Origin: Nocardia miyunensis NBRC 108239
Lineage (GTDB): Bacteria; Actinomycetota; Actinomycetes; Mycobacteriales; Mycobacteriaceae
DNA: 64,000 nucleotides
Reading direction: 5' to 3'
Assembly (NCBI RefSeq): GCF_001613065.1
Contig: NZ_BDBQ01000069.1
Span: 1 to 64,000, forward strand
Positions 24,096-32,536 of this stretch are shown here, piece by piece. The number at the start of each line of letters is the position of its first letter. The first letter of the stretch is position 1. A program made the translations under genes and the position numbers. Under the pieces are notes generated by a model. The model searched no databases. It was not told the DNA's origin and worked only from the letters and a program-made list of their open reading frames with translations.

Positions 24096-24677
24096 GTAAC
24101 GCCGCGCACCCGCGATCGGCATCGCGTGCAGAGGCGCGACCTTGACCGGCTGGCCGTAGGTGGACGCGTGCACGATGTTGCCGTTGCCGACGTAGATGCC
24201 GGAATGGCTTCCGCCGTAATAGGACACGACGTCGCCGGGCTGCAGATCGTTCAGGGCGACCGGGGCGCCCGCGGAGAGCTGGCCGTAGCTGGTGCGGGGA
24301 AGGTCGCGACCGGCCTGCGCGTAGGACCACTTCACCAGGCCCGAGCAGTCGAAGGCGTTCGGACCGGTGGCGCCGTAGACGTAGGGGTCGCCGACCCGGG
24401 ACAGGGCGGCGTTCGCCGCGCGCTGGCCCACCGATTCGACCGGGGCGGGCGTCGGGGTGATGCCGGGGATGATCACGCCCGGCGGAATCACGTTCGGCGG
24501 GATGACGCCCTTCGGGATCGCCCCGATGACCTGATCGGGCACCTCGACGTTGCCGATCCCCGGAATCGTGACCGGCGCCGCCGTGGCGGGCACGGTGGAC
24601 AGCAGCAGTGCGCTGAGGGTGGCAGCGCCGACGGCTCCGGCCGCAACGGCCCGGTGGGCATGTCGCTTGATCGCCAT
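24093..24677 (-). CDS. NlpC/P60 family secreted peptidoglycan hydrolase
   Basis: 194 residues: signal peptide (about 1-34, ending ATAA), a short Pro/Val/Ile-rich spacer with repeats of IPPGVI type, then the NlpC/P60 domain with FDCSGLVKW, HSGIYVG and IVHAST. Lacks the coiled coil of the RipC-like neighbour and so is a compact paralogue. The start is ATG 24677, because AGGAG lies about ten bases before it and inside the longer reading frame. Corynebacterium also has two such genes beside the qcr operon. It ends in a terminator, so it is transcribed alone. Confidence 0.88.
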   Translation of the reverse strand: MAIKRHAHRAVAAGAVGAATLSALLLSTVPATAAPVTIPGIGNVEVPDQVIGAIPKGVIPPNVIPPGVIIPGITPTPAPVESVGQRAANAALSRVGDPYVYGATGPNAFDCSGLVKWSYAQAGRDLPRTSYGQLSAGAPVALNDLQPGDVVSYYGGSHSGIYVGNGNIVHASTYGQPVKVAPLHAMPIAGARRY

Positions 24678-25228
24678 GATGCGATGTCTCCTCATCTGCC
24701 CCGCGGCGCCGCACCGGGTGGTGCGTCGAGCTCCGCGAGGTCTCGAGAAGATTACGAAGACATAACGGTGCGTTGTAAAGCCGCGAACACTCCCAGCAGA
24801 TGCCGACCGCTTTTACCAGCATGAATTTCTGCGAGATATGTCACACCAATCACGAAACTATAACAACGCGATGTGACCTGGGCTTTCTCGAGGGTCCGCG
24901 ATCCGATCGAAGCCGATGCCCCGAATATCGGTTTCGATTCGGTTCGATCGGGAAATCAGCACGTGGCGGTCGACGCGGCGATATGTACGCGACCGTACGG
25001 TCTGTACGGTATCGAGGCTCGCGAAGACCCGCCGCGGGCGAGCCCGCGCATGAGGCGCGAAATTTTCCGAAATCCGGTCCGATTCATGCGCAAACCGAAT
25101 CAGTGTGACGCTGACCACTTTTATTCGTTTCGCGCTGAAATCATGCCCGTATAGGGGTATTACGGCGCAATCTCGAGGCATCCGCAGCATTCGCGATTCC
25201 TGTCGTACCCCGCCGATACGCTGCCGCC
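24678..25228. other. 550-base intergenic region with two related direct repeats
   Basis: AT-richer than its surroundings. It holds the promoter region of the minus-strand NlpC/P60 gene. Two 16-base elements, 24751-24766 and 24849-24864 (top strand ATTACGAAGACATAAC and ATCACGAAACTATAAC), agree at 12 of 16 positions and are 98 bases apart. Each read on the minus strand is GTTAT, six bases, GTRAT, reminiscent of the direct-repeat sites of MtrA-type response regulators. The right end carries the leaderless promoter of the nuclease gene. I see no clear c-di-AMP riboswitch. Confidence 0.4.
25217..25222 (+). promoter_or_regulatory. -10 element, leaderless DnaQ/GIY-YIG gene
   Basis: TACGCT six bases before the GTG at 25229. 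Confidence 0.55.
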
Positions 25229-27040
25229 GTGTCCCTTCCCGCACCGCGCCCGGCCCAGCTGGCCTTCGACGATCTGGACACTCCGCTGTACGACATCACC
25301 TTCGTCGTGGTGGACCTGGAGACCACGGGAACCAGCCCGGACGGCGATGCCATCACCGAGATCGGCGCGGTCAAGGTGCGCGGCGGCGAGGTGCTGGGCG
25401 AATTCGCCACCCTGGTCGATCCGGGCCGCGCGATCCCGCCTCAGATCGTGCAGATCACCGGTATCACCACCGCGATGGTCCGCACCGCGCCGCGGATCGA
25501 GGCGGTGCTGCCGGGCTTTCTGGAATTCGCGGCCGGAGCGGTTCTGGTCGCACACAACGCCCGTTTCGACATCGGCTTCCTGAAGTCCGCCGCGGCCCGG
25601 TGCGCGACCGCCTGGCCCGCGTTCCAGGTGCTGTGCACGGTGCAGCTGGCGCGGCGGATCCTGCCCCGCGACGAAGCGCCCACCGTGCGCCTGTCCGCAC
25701 TGGCCGAACTGCTCGGCGCGCAGACCCGCCCCACCCACCGCGCGCTCGACGACGCCCGCGCCACCGTCGACGTCCTGCACGCGCTCATCGGCCGGGTCGG
25801 CAATCTCGGTGTGCACAGCCTGACCGAACTGGCCGACTATCTGCCCGCGGTGACCCGGCGACAACGCTCCAAACGTTTCCTCGCCGCCGATCTGCCGGCC
25901 GTGCCCGGGGTCTATCTGTTCCGCGGCCCCTCGGACGAAGTCCTCTATGTCGGGACGGCGGTGAATCTGCGTCGCCGCGTCCGCACCTATTTCACCGGAT
26001 CGGAGACCCGCCCGCGCATGCGCGAGATGGTCGCCCTCGCCACTCGCGTCGAACACGTCCCGTGCGCACACGGACTGGAGGCCGGTGTGCGCGAACTGCG
26101 ACTGCTCGTCGCGCACACCCCGCCCTACAACCGACGCTCGAAATTCCCGCAGCGCGCCTGGTGGATCACCCTGACCGACGAACCCTTCCCACGCTTCGCC
26201 GTCACCCGCACTCCGACCCGGGATTCCCTGGGGCCGTTCGGATCCCGCGCCGCCGCGACCGAGCTGACCACCACCATCGCCGAGTACTGCGGCCTGCGCA
26301 CCTGCACCACCCGCATCCCCCGCAACGGCCACCACGGCGCGGACTGCCCACCGGCCACGGTCGGCGGCTGCCCGGCGGGCAGATCCGGAACACTCACCGC
26401 CGCAGGCGAATACGCGCCAGCGGCGCAGGCGGTGCGCGATCTGTTCGCCGGGCGCTGCGACCTGCCGCTGCACGCCATGCGCGAACGTCTCGAAACCTGT
26501 TCCGCCGCAGAGAATTTCGAAGTCGCCGCGCGGGTCCGCGACCGCACCGTCACGGTCGTGCGCGCCCTGCGCCGCACCCAGCGGCTCGCGGCGCTGGCCC
26601 GCATCGCCGAACTGGTGGCGGCACGGCGGGCCGAGGCGGGCGGATGGGATTTCGCGGTGATCCGCTACGGCCGCCTGGCCGCCGCCGGATCCGCCGCCCG
26701 CGGCATCCCGCCGATGCCGGTCGTCGACGGTCTCGTCGCATCCGCCGAAACCGTCGTCCCGACCCGCCTGGACGCCGCTGCCGCATCCCTTCCCACCCTG
26801 CCCGGAACCGACGCTGCCGACGAACAGTCCTATCCCCCGCTCCGCGGCGCACCGCCGGAAGAGACCGCCCTCATCGCCACCTGGCTCGAACGACCCGGCA
26901 CGCGAATCGTCCGGACCACGCACGCCTACACCGAACCCCGCCTCGGCGCGGGCCCCTGGCTGATCTGGATGGACCGCGCGGAGGCAGCGGCCCGCACCGA
27001 ATCGGCGGGCCGCGAGTACCTCACCGGCACCGAATCCTGA
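25229..27040 (+). CDS. DEDDh exonuclease fused to GIY-YIG (UvrC/Cho-like) nuclease
   Basis: 603-residue two-nuclease protein. The N-terminal DnaQ/epsilon-like exonuclease (about 20-190) shows VVDLETTG, HNARFDIGFL and THRALDDARAT. Then a GIY-YIG nuclease (about 218-300) begins GVYLFRGPSDEVLYVG. After it come a Cys-containing region and a UvrC-like C-terminal segment with AAENFEVAARVRDR, resembling a UvrB-interaction motif. Such fusions (Rv2191 type) act like UvrC/Cho in nucleotide-excision-type incision plus 3' end trimming; the precise role is not established. The start GTG is set by the leaderless -10. Confidence 0.87.
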   Translation: MSLPAPRPAQLAFDDLDTPLYDITFVVVDLETTGTSPDGDAITEIGAVKVRGGEVLGEFATLVDPGRAIPPQIVQITGITTAMVRTAPRIEAVLPGFLEFAAGAVLVAHNARFDIGFLKSAAARCATAWPAFQVLCTVQLARRILPRDEAPTVRLSALAELLGAQTRPTHRALDDARATVDVLHALIGRVGNLGVHSLTELADYLPAVTRRQRSKRFLAADLPAVPGVYLFRGPSDEVLYVGTAVNLRRRVRTYFTGSETRPRMREMVALATRVEHVPCAHGLEAGVRELRLLVAHTPPYNRRSKFPQRAWWITLTDEPFPRFAVTRTPTRDSLGPFGSRAAATELTTTIAEYCGLRTCTTRIPRNGHHGADCPPATVGGCPAGRSGTLTAAGEYAPAAQAVRDLFAGRCDLPLHAMRERLETCSAAENFEVAARVRDRTVTVVRALRRTQRLAALARIAELVAARRAEAGGWDFAVIRYGRLAAAGSAARGIPPMPVVDGLVASAETVVPTRLDAAAASLPTLPGTDAADEQSYPPLRGAPPEETALIATWLERPGTRIVRTTHAYTEPRLGAGPWLIWMDRAEAAARTESAGREYLTGTES

Positions 27041-27336
27041 CTGCTCCGCCAACCCTGTCCCCATCCGCACCGCGGTACGTGGCCTCCGCTCAGGACGCCC
27101 ATCGGCCTGTCGCAGCGGCTGCCCGACCGGGATACCGCGGCTACGGAATCGGGCGCGGCGAACATGCCCGCCCGCTGCGAGAACCTCCGCAGCTGGCATC
27201 GCACGGTGTTCTCCGGCCCGCTGAGGGTCCGCGGAACCGCCGGACGCCGAGAGCGACCGTTGTCCGGAGTCTCCTCCGATTACCCGGCACAGCGTCTTCC
27301 CGCTGGTCCGGAACGCGCCCCAACTAGACTCACGGC
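27041..27336. other. 296-base spacer with no gene seen
   Basis: C-rich sequence lacking a credible reading frame. Its right end has the leaderless promoter of the Lrp-type gene. Looks like degenerate repeat-like spacer as in other intergenic regions of this window. Confidence 0.4.
27325..27330 (+). promoter_or_regulatory. -10 element, leaderless Lrp-type gene
   Basis: TAGACT six bases upstream of the ATG at 27337. Confidence 0.6.
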
Positions 27337-27612
27337 ATGATTACCGCGATCGTATTGATCCACGCCGACGCCGCCCGCATCCCCGAGACGGCGCAAGCGC
27401 TGGCGGATCTCGAAGGTGTGGCCGAGGTGTACTCGTGCGCGGGCGACGTGGACCTGATCGCGGTGGTGCGGGTGCGCGATCACGAGCAGATCGCCGAGGT
27501 GGTCACCGGGCACGTCAACAAGACCGCGGGCGTGCTGCGCACGACCACGCACATCGCGTTCAAGTCCTACTCCCGGGCCGAGGTCGAGGCCGGCTTCTCC
27601 ATCGGCGAATGA
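27337..27612 (+). CDS. Stand-alone Lrp/AsnC ligand-binding (RAM) domain protein
   Basis: 91 residues forming one alpha-beta RAM domain: ITAIVLIHADAARIPETA, EVYSCAGDVDLIAVVRVRD, THIAFKSYSR. It lacks the helix-turn-helix of full Lrp proteins, so it probably binds an amino acid or modulates a full-length partner as an octameric/dimeric ring, rather than binding DNA. Same-type small genes sit beside the qcr/ctaE region in related genera. The ATG is set by the leaderless -10. A strong hairpin follows the stop. Confidence 0.8.
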   Translation: MITAIVLIHADAARIPETAQALADLEGVAEVYSCAGDVDLIAVVRVRDHEQIAEVVTGHVNKTAGVLRTTTHIAFKSYSRAEVEAGFSIGE

Positions 27613-27620
27613 AAAGCGAA

Positions 27621-27648
27621 GGCCCCGAACCGTTTCCGGTTCGGGGCC
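27621..27648. terminator. Bidirectional terminator between Lrp-type gene and qcrB
   Basis: Twelve-base perfect stem GGCCCCGAACCG / CGGTTCGGGGCC with a four-base loop, located exactly between two convergent genes. Confidence 0.75.
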
Positions 27649-27664
27649 CAGCTACCGAGCGAAC

Positions 27665-29293
27665 TCAGTGGTCGTGCTTGCCGCCGCCACCGGCGTTCTG
27701 ATCCTGGTACTCGGCCAGGATCTCGAGCTGCTTGTGGTGCTGCTCGCTGTCGTAGGCGGTCTGGTCGGCGGCCTGCGCCGGCGGATCGGCCCGCAGGAAC
27801 GATCCGGCGCCGGGCTTACCGGCCCAACCCAGCTTGTTCATCTTCTTGGGCACCACAGCGCCCTGGTACTCCAGCGGAATCGGGTGGCCGTGACCGTCGA
27901 CCGGACCCAGCGGCTGGTGCACCTCGATGTACTCACCGTGCGGCAGACGCTTGATCACACCCGTCTCGATGCCGTGCTCGAGCACCGCGCGGTCCGCACG
28001 CTGCAGACCCAGGCACAGCCGGTACGCCAGGAAGTAGGCGATCGGCGGCGCGACCAGCAGGCCGATGCGGAAGATCCACGTCGTCGCGTTCAGCGAGATG
28101 TCGAACTTCAGCGCGATGATGTCGTTGACGCACGCCAGGGTCAGCACCAGGTAGAACGCCAGGGCCATGGCCCCGATCGCGGTGCGCACCGGCACGTCGC
28201 GAGGACGCTGCAGCAGGTTGTGGTGCACGTCGTCGCCGGTGAGCCGCTTCTCGATCCACGGGTAGGCGATCAGCACCATGAACACCAGGCCCATGATCAG
28301 GGCCACCCAGACCGGCGCCGGAACGGTGTAGCGGCCTAGGTACAGCTCCCACGGCGGCATCAGACGCGCCAGACCGTCGGTCCACATCATGTAGAAGTCC
28401 GGCTGTGAACCCGCGGAGACCTGGGACGGGTTGTACGGACCCAGGTTCCAAATCGGGTTGATCTGCAGGACGCCACCCATGATCGAGACGATGCCCAGGG
28501 TGAACATGAAGAACGCACCCTGGTCCGCGGCGAACACCGGGACGATGCGCGCGCCGACCACGTTCTTCTCGGTGCGGCCCGGTCCGGGGAACTGGGTGTG
28601 CTTCTGGTACCACACCAGCGCCACGTGGGCCGCGATCAACGCCAGCATGATGCCCGGGAACAGCAGCACGTGGGCGATGAACAGACGCGGGATGATGATC
28701 GTGCCCGGGAAGTCACCGCCGAAGATCAGCCAGTGCATCCAGGTGCCGATCACCGGAATACCCATGGTGATACCGCCGAACGCGGCGCGCAGGCCGGTAC
28801 CCGAGAGCAGGTCGTCCGGCAGCGAGTAGCCGAAGAAGCCCTCGAACATCGCCAGGATCAGCAGCAGCGAGCCGATCACCCAGTTCGCCTCGCGCGGCTT
28901 GCGGAACGCGCCGGTGAAGAAGATGCGCAGCAGGTGGATGATGATCGAGCAGGCGAACAGCAGCGCCGCCCAGTGGTGCACCTGGCGCACGAACAGACCG
29001 CCGCGCACCTCGAAGGTGATGTCCAGCGCCGACTCGAATGCCCGCGACATCGAAACACCGCGCAGCGGCTGGTACGAGCCGTTGTAGACGACCTCGGTCA
29101 TCGACGGATCGAAGAACAGCGTCAGGTAGATACCTGACAGCAGCAGGATGATGAACGCGTACAGCGCGATCTCACCGAGCAGGAACGACCAGTGGGTCGG
29201 GAAGACCTTGTTGATCGAGCGCTTGACGAACGCCGCGGCGCGGTACCGCTCGTCCATTTCGTTGGCCTGTGCGGCCGCTTTACTCGGGCTCAT
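27665..29293 (-). CDS. qcrB: Cytochrome bc1 complex cytochrome b subunit
   Basis: 542-residue integral membrane subunit that holds both b hemes and the quinol sites of the cytochrome bcc complex. Heme-ligand His pairs occur in VRQVHHWAALLF with IIIHLLR, and in LFIAHVLLFPG with AAHVALVWYQKH. The catalytic Qo-site motif, usually PEWY or PDWY, reads MPPWELYLG here (PPWE-type, typical of actinobacteria). A long soluble C-terminal extension ends in a His/Gly-rich tail. Last gene of ctaE-qcrC-qcrA-qcrB; the 73-base gap after qcrA is larger than the overlaps upstream. Target of Q203-type inhibitors in mycobacteria. Confidence 0.97.
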   Translation of the reverse strand: MSPSKAAAQANEMDERYRAAAFVKRSINKVFPTHWSFLLGEIALYAFIILLLSGIYLTLFFDPSMTEVVYNGSYQPLRGVSMSRAFESALDITFEVRGGLFVRQVHHWAALLFACSIIIHLLRIFFTGAFRKPREANWVIGSLLLILAMFEGFFGYSLPDDLLSGTGLRAAFGGITMGIPVIGTWMHWLIFGGDFPGTIIIPRLFIAHVLLFPGIMLALIAAHVALVWYQKHTQFPGPGRTEKNVVGARIVPVFAADQGAFFMFTLGIVSIMGGVLQINPIWNLGPYNPSQVSAGSQPDFYMMWTDGLARLMPPWELYLGRYTVPAPVWVALIMGLVFMVLIAYPWIEKRLTGDDVHHNLLQRPRDVPVRTAIGAMALAFYLVLTLACVNDIIALKFDISLNATTWIFRIGLLVAPPIAYFLAYRLCLGLQRADRAVLEHGIETGVIKRLPHGEYIEVHQPLGPVDGHGHPIPLEYQGAVVPKKMNKLGWAGKPGAGSFLRADPPAQAADQTAYDSEQHHKQLEILAEYQDQNAGGGGKHDH

Positions 29294-29366
29294 TCCTGCA
29301 CCTCGCTAGCGCTCGGCACAGGAATGCGCCCGGCGCGCTGTGTTGATGATTCGGTCGCAAGCTCCC

Positions 29367-30572
29367 TCATGAACGACGCTCCCAGTAGGCCGGGCCGAGC
29401 GGCTCGATGAAGTCGCCGTTGGCGACCAGGAAGCCCTCGGAGTTGACGGTGATCGGCAGCTGCGGCAGAGCCCGAGCGGCAGGGCCGAAGATCGGCTTAC
29501 CCCAGTGGAGGGCGTCGAACTGCGACTGGTGGCACGGGCACAGGATGCGGCTGTCCTGTTGCTCGAACAGCGAGGTCGGGCAGCCCAGGTGGGTGCAGAT
29601 CTTCGAGTAGGCCCAGTAGTCGCCGTAGTTGAAGCTCTCCTGCCCCTTGCGCTTGACGGCCCTGGCCGCGTCCTCGGGACGGAAGCGGATCAGCATGACC
29701 GCGTTACGGACGCCGCGCAGCGACTGGAGGGTGTCCTCGGAATTACCGCGCCACTCCTCCTTCCAGGGGAACACCGTCTCCATGCCGCCCGCGTCGAGAT
29801 CCTCGGCGCGCACCAGCACGATGTCCTCCGGACGTCCGGTGTCCTTGCGCAGGAAGACGGTCTGACCGGCGTAGTCCGGGGTCCAGCCCGACACCCACAG
29901 CGGCGACTTCTTGCCCTGCGCCCACGGGTTCTTGATCAGGCCGCCGACGAAGACGAACAACGCGCCCACGCCCAGTACGCCCAGGCCCAGGCCAGCGGTG
30001 CGGGTGATCAGCTTGCGGCGGCCCAGGGTGGAGGTCTCCAGCGCGTCGCCCAGCTGAGCGCCGAGGGTACGACGTTCCACCTCGGGCGAGGGACCGTCGT
30101 GACGCGTCTGGATCGCGATCTCCGGCGGGATGAACTTCTTGCGGATCAGCACCATGGCCACGCCGATGGCCAGCACCGCGACGCCCAGCAGCAGGCCGTA
30201 CAGCGGAGTGGTCAGCGAGTAGATGCCCGCACCGGACTCGTTCTCGCCCTTGTACCGCCACGGCCAGAACAGGAAGACCCCGATCAGCGCGAGACCGGCG
30301 AGGGTCGACACGACGAACCAGAACGCCACCTGGCGCTCGGCCCGCTTCTCCGCACGCGTGCCCGGAACCGGCCAGCGCGGAGCGCGGTAGACGACGTCGA
30401 CGCCGTCCCGCTTGGTGCCGAGCTCGACCAGCTCGTCGCGGGACATCGCGTCGAGCTGCTCCTCGGTCGGGTTCAGATCGTCGAGGGAAGTAGCGGAACC
30501 GCCATCGGCACCTGAAGTGACGGCACCGCCGTCGTCCGGCCGACCCATGTCGTTGTGCTCCTTGTCTGTCAT
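29367..30572 (-). CDS. qcrA: Rieske iron-sulfur subunit of cytochrome bcc complex
   Basis: 401 residues, longer than the usual Rieske protein, with three membrane segments in the N-terminal half (about 85-105, 125-145 and 195-215) as in other actinobacteria. The C-terminal Rieske domain has both cluster motifs, CTHLGCP and CPCHQS. It carries electrons from quinol to the QcrC hemes. The ATG at 30572 overlaps the qcrC stop by ATGA, which decides the start; the upstream reading frame is qcrC shadow. Confidence 0.96.
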   Translation of the reverse strand: MTDKEHNDMGRPDDGGAVTSGADGGSATSLDDLNPTEEQLDAMSRDELVELGTKRDGVDVVYRAPRWPVPGTRAEKRAERQVAFWFVVSTLAGLALIGVFLFWPWRYKGENESGAGIYSLTTPLYGLLLGVAVLAIGVAMVLIRKKFIPPEIAIQTRHDGPSPEVERRTLGAQLGDALETSTLGRRKLITRTAGLGLGVLGVGALFVFVGGLIKNPWAQGKKSPLWVSGWTPDYAGQTVFLRKDTGRPEDIVLVRAEDLDAGGMETVFPWKEEWRGNSEDTLQSLRGVRNAVMLIRFRPEDAARAVKRKGQESFNYGDYWAYSKICTHLGCPTSLFEQQDSRILCPCHQSQFDALHWGKPIFGPAARALPQLPITVNSEGFLVANGDFIEPLGPAYWERRS

Positions 30573-31441
30573 GAGCGGGATCCGATCCACATCGCCGCAC
30601 CGACCACACCGACGATGCCGATGATCCAAATGGCCAGGCCCTCGGTCGCGGGACCGAAGCCGCCGAGGCCGTAGCCGCCCTCGGGCGTGGAGGTGGTGCG
30701 GTTCTTGATGTAGGCGATGATGTCGCGCTTCTCGTCCGGCGTCAGCTGCCGGTCGGAGAACTTCGGCATGTTCTGCGGGCCCGACAGCATCGCGGTGTAG
30801 ATCTGCTGCTCGCTGGCCGGGGTCAGCGGCGGGGCGAACTTACCGGAGGACAGCGCGCCGCCCTTGCCGGTGAAGTTGTGGCAGGACGCGCAGTTCATCC
30901 GGAACAGCTCACCGCCGGCGCCGAGATCGGCGCCCTTGGTCAGCGATTCCTGGGCGATCTTGCCGTCCGGATCGCGAACCACCGACGGACCGCCGCCGTT
31001 GGCGGCGACGTAGGCCATCAGCGCGTCGGTCTGCGTCTCGTCGAACTTCGACTCCTTGCGCACGATCTGCGCGGAGTTCGACGGCGCGGGCATCCGGCCG
31101 CTGGAAACCTGGAAGTACACCGCGGCCGAGCCGACGCCGATCAGGCTCGGACCACGATCCTTCACACCCTGCAGATTCGCGCCGTGGCAGGTGATGCAGG
31201 AAGTGTCGTAGAGCTGCTTGCCCTGACGGATCAGGGCGGACTGATCCTCGTCCGCGGTGGCGACCTGCGCGTGGGGGGTCAGTGCCGAGGCAGCGAAGCC
31301 GGCTCCTACCAGAGCCATCAGAAGAACCAGCCCGCCGGCCAGCTTCCGGCGCATCCGGCGCTGCTTGCGGGTCTTGGTGGCCTGCGCGTTCCCGGCCCCG
31401 CTGTGGGGCTCTTCAGGCACTGACGGGGGAGATGAACTCAT
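30569..31441 (-). CDS. qcrC: Diheme cytochrome c subunit of cytochrome bcc complex
   Basis: 290 residues: cytoplasmic basic start, N-terminal membrane segment (about 34-55), two cytochrome c domains with heme motifs CITCH (about 82) and CASCH (about 183), then a C-terminal membrane anchor (about 265-287). The second heme replaces a soluble cytochrome c and passes electrons directly to cytochrome aa3, giving the bcc-aa3 supercomplex. A GGGAC purine site precedes the ATG at 31441. Between ctaE and qcrA in one operon. Confidence 0.97.
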   Translation of the reverse strand: MSSSPPSVPEEPHSGAGNAQATKTRKQRRMRRKLAGGLVLLMALVGAGFAASALTPHAQVATADEDQSALIRQGKQLYDTSCITCHGANLQGVKDRGPSLIGVGSAAVYFQVSSGRMPAPSNSAQIVRKESKFDETQTDALMAYVAANGGGPSVVRDPDGKIAQESLTKGADLGAGGELFRMNCASCHNFTGKGGALSSGKFAPPLTPASEQQIYTAMLSGPQNMPKFSDRQLTPDEKRDIIAYIKNRTTSTPEGGYGLGGFGPATEGLAIWIIGIVGVVGAAMWIGSRS

Positions 31442-31495
31442 CTGTGTCCCTTTTGGAGTAGACGGAACCGACTGATGCTCGTGCTGTGCGCCGGG

Positions 31496-32107
31496 CTAGC
31501 GGACGAAGTAGATCGTGGCGAACAGCCCGATCCAGACGATGTCGACGAAGTGCCAGTAGTAGGAGACGACGATCGCCGCGGTGGCCTGCGCCGGAGTGAA
31601 CTTGGAGACCTTCGTGCGGATCAGCAGGAAGATGAACGCGATGAGACCGCCGATGACGTGCAGGCCGTGGAAGCCGGTGGTGATGAAGAACACCGAGCCG
31701 TAGACGCTGCTGGCGATCGAGGTGCCCTCGCTGTAGAGGCCGTGGTACTCCGTGGCCTGGCCGCAGACGAAGAACAGGCCCATGATGAAGGTCACGACGT
31801 ACCAGCGCCGCAGGCCGAACACATCGCCCTTCTCCGCGGCGAACACCCCCATCTGGCAGGTGAACGACGACGCGATCAGCACGGCCGTGACCGGCACCGC
31901 GAGCTTCATGTCCAGCTCGGTCGGCTCCGGCGGCCAGTTGCCGTGGGCCTGCGCGCGAGCGACGAAATACATGGCGAAGAGGCCGGCGAAGAACATCAGC
32001 TCGCTCGACAGCCAGATGATGGTTCCGACGCTGACCATGTTGGGCCGGTTCAGCGAGTGCACACGCTGGGTTATGGCCGATCCTGGTGTCCCTACTGCGG
32101 TCGTCAC
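31496..32107 (-). CDS. ctaE: Cytochrome c oxidase subunit III
   Basis: 203 residues with five membrane segments; conserved parts include VGTIIWLSSELMFFAGLFA, GFHGLHVIGG and YYWHFVDIVWIGLFATIY. Subunit III of the aa3 terminal oxidase. The start is GTG 32107: an in-frame extension exists, but the protein then has the same length as M. tuberculosis CtaE (203), and a CATACT -10-like element lies seven bases upstream. First gene of the ctaE-qcrCAB operon. A 19-base palindrome sits just behind the -10. Confidence 0.96.
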   Translation of the reverse strand: MTTAVGTPGSAITQRVHSLNRPNMVSVGTIIWLSSELMFFAGLFAMYFVARAQAHGNWPPEPTELDMKLAVPVTAVLIASSFTCQMGVFAAEKGDVFGLRRWYVVTFIMGLFFVCGQATEYHGLYSEGTSIASSVYGSVFFITTGFHGLHVIGGLIAFIFLLIRTKVSKFTPAQATAAIVVSYYWHFVDIVWIGLFATIYFVR

Positions 32108-32536
32108 GCGGGTAAGTATGACCCGTCGTAGTACGACGGGAGTACTCGGGTTCGAATCTTGCTGGCCGATGTCGGAATTCGCAGGGCGGGACGTAGTCTC
32201 GTCCCGACTTCGGCGTATCCGGTGCGAAAGGTGATATTGCCTGGTAGCAGCGGTTTCCAGGGGTCGGAAGATGCGCGGGCCACCCGATGCGGCTCGCGCG
32301 GGCGCGATTTCCATGGTGATGTTCCGGCGGGCGCGGCGGCGCCGAACCGGACGATTGCGGGTGTTCGCGCATGGCGAGCCTGGCGCAACGTCACGACGGC
32401 ATCGCCGTGGGCTGGGACGCCCTGCAGCCGCCGCGGACCTGATCGCCCGGGTGGCCGTGTGGAGAAACCACTTGGCACGTCCCATTAGGCTGATTGTCCG
32501 GTAGCCGGAATGCGGCACATGCGACGGGAGAGGTTG
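32108..32536. other. Intergenic region between ctaE and trpD (divergent)
   Basis: 430 bases with no gene. Besides the 19-base palindrome it has a second inverted repeat at 32187-32206 (CGGGACG, six bases, CGTCCCG). The remainder is G/C-rich with no other structure that I can support. It should carry the promoters of both the respiratory operon and trpD. Confidence 0.45.
32122..32140 (-). promoter_or_regulatory. Perfect 19-base palindrome at the ctaE promoter
   Basis: CCCGTCGTAGTACGACGGG, two nine-base arms around one G. It begins one base upstream of the CATACT element (32115-32120) of the ctaE operon, covering the spacer where a regulator could block or help RNA polymerase. Candidate operator; regulator unknown. 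Confidence 0.55.

Noticed and set aside
24678..25228. Possible c-di-AMP (ydaO-type) riboswitch ahead of the NlpC/P60 gene
   Set aside because: Such riboswitches precede some actinobacterial hydrolase genes, but I could not find the conserved stems or signature loops here.
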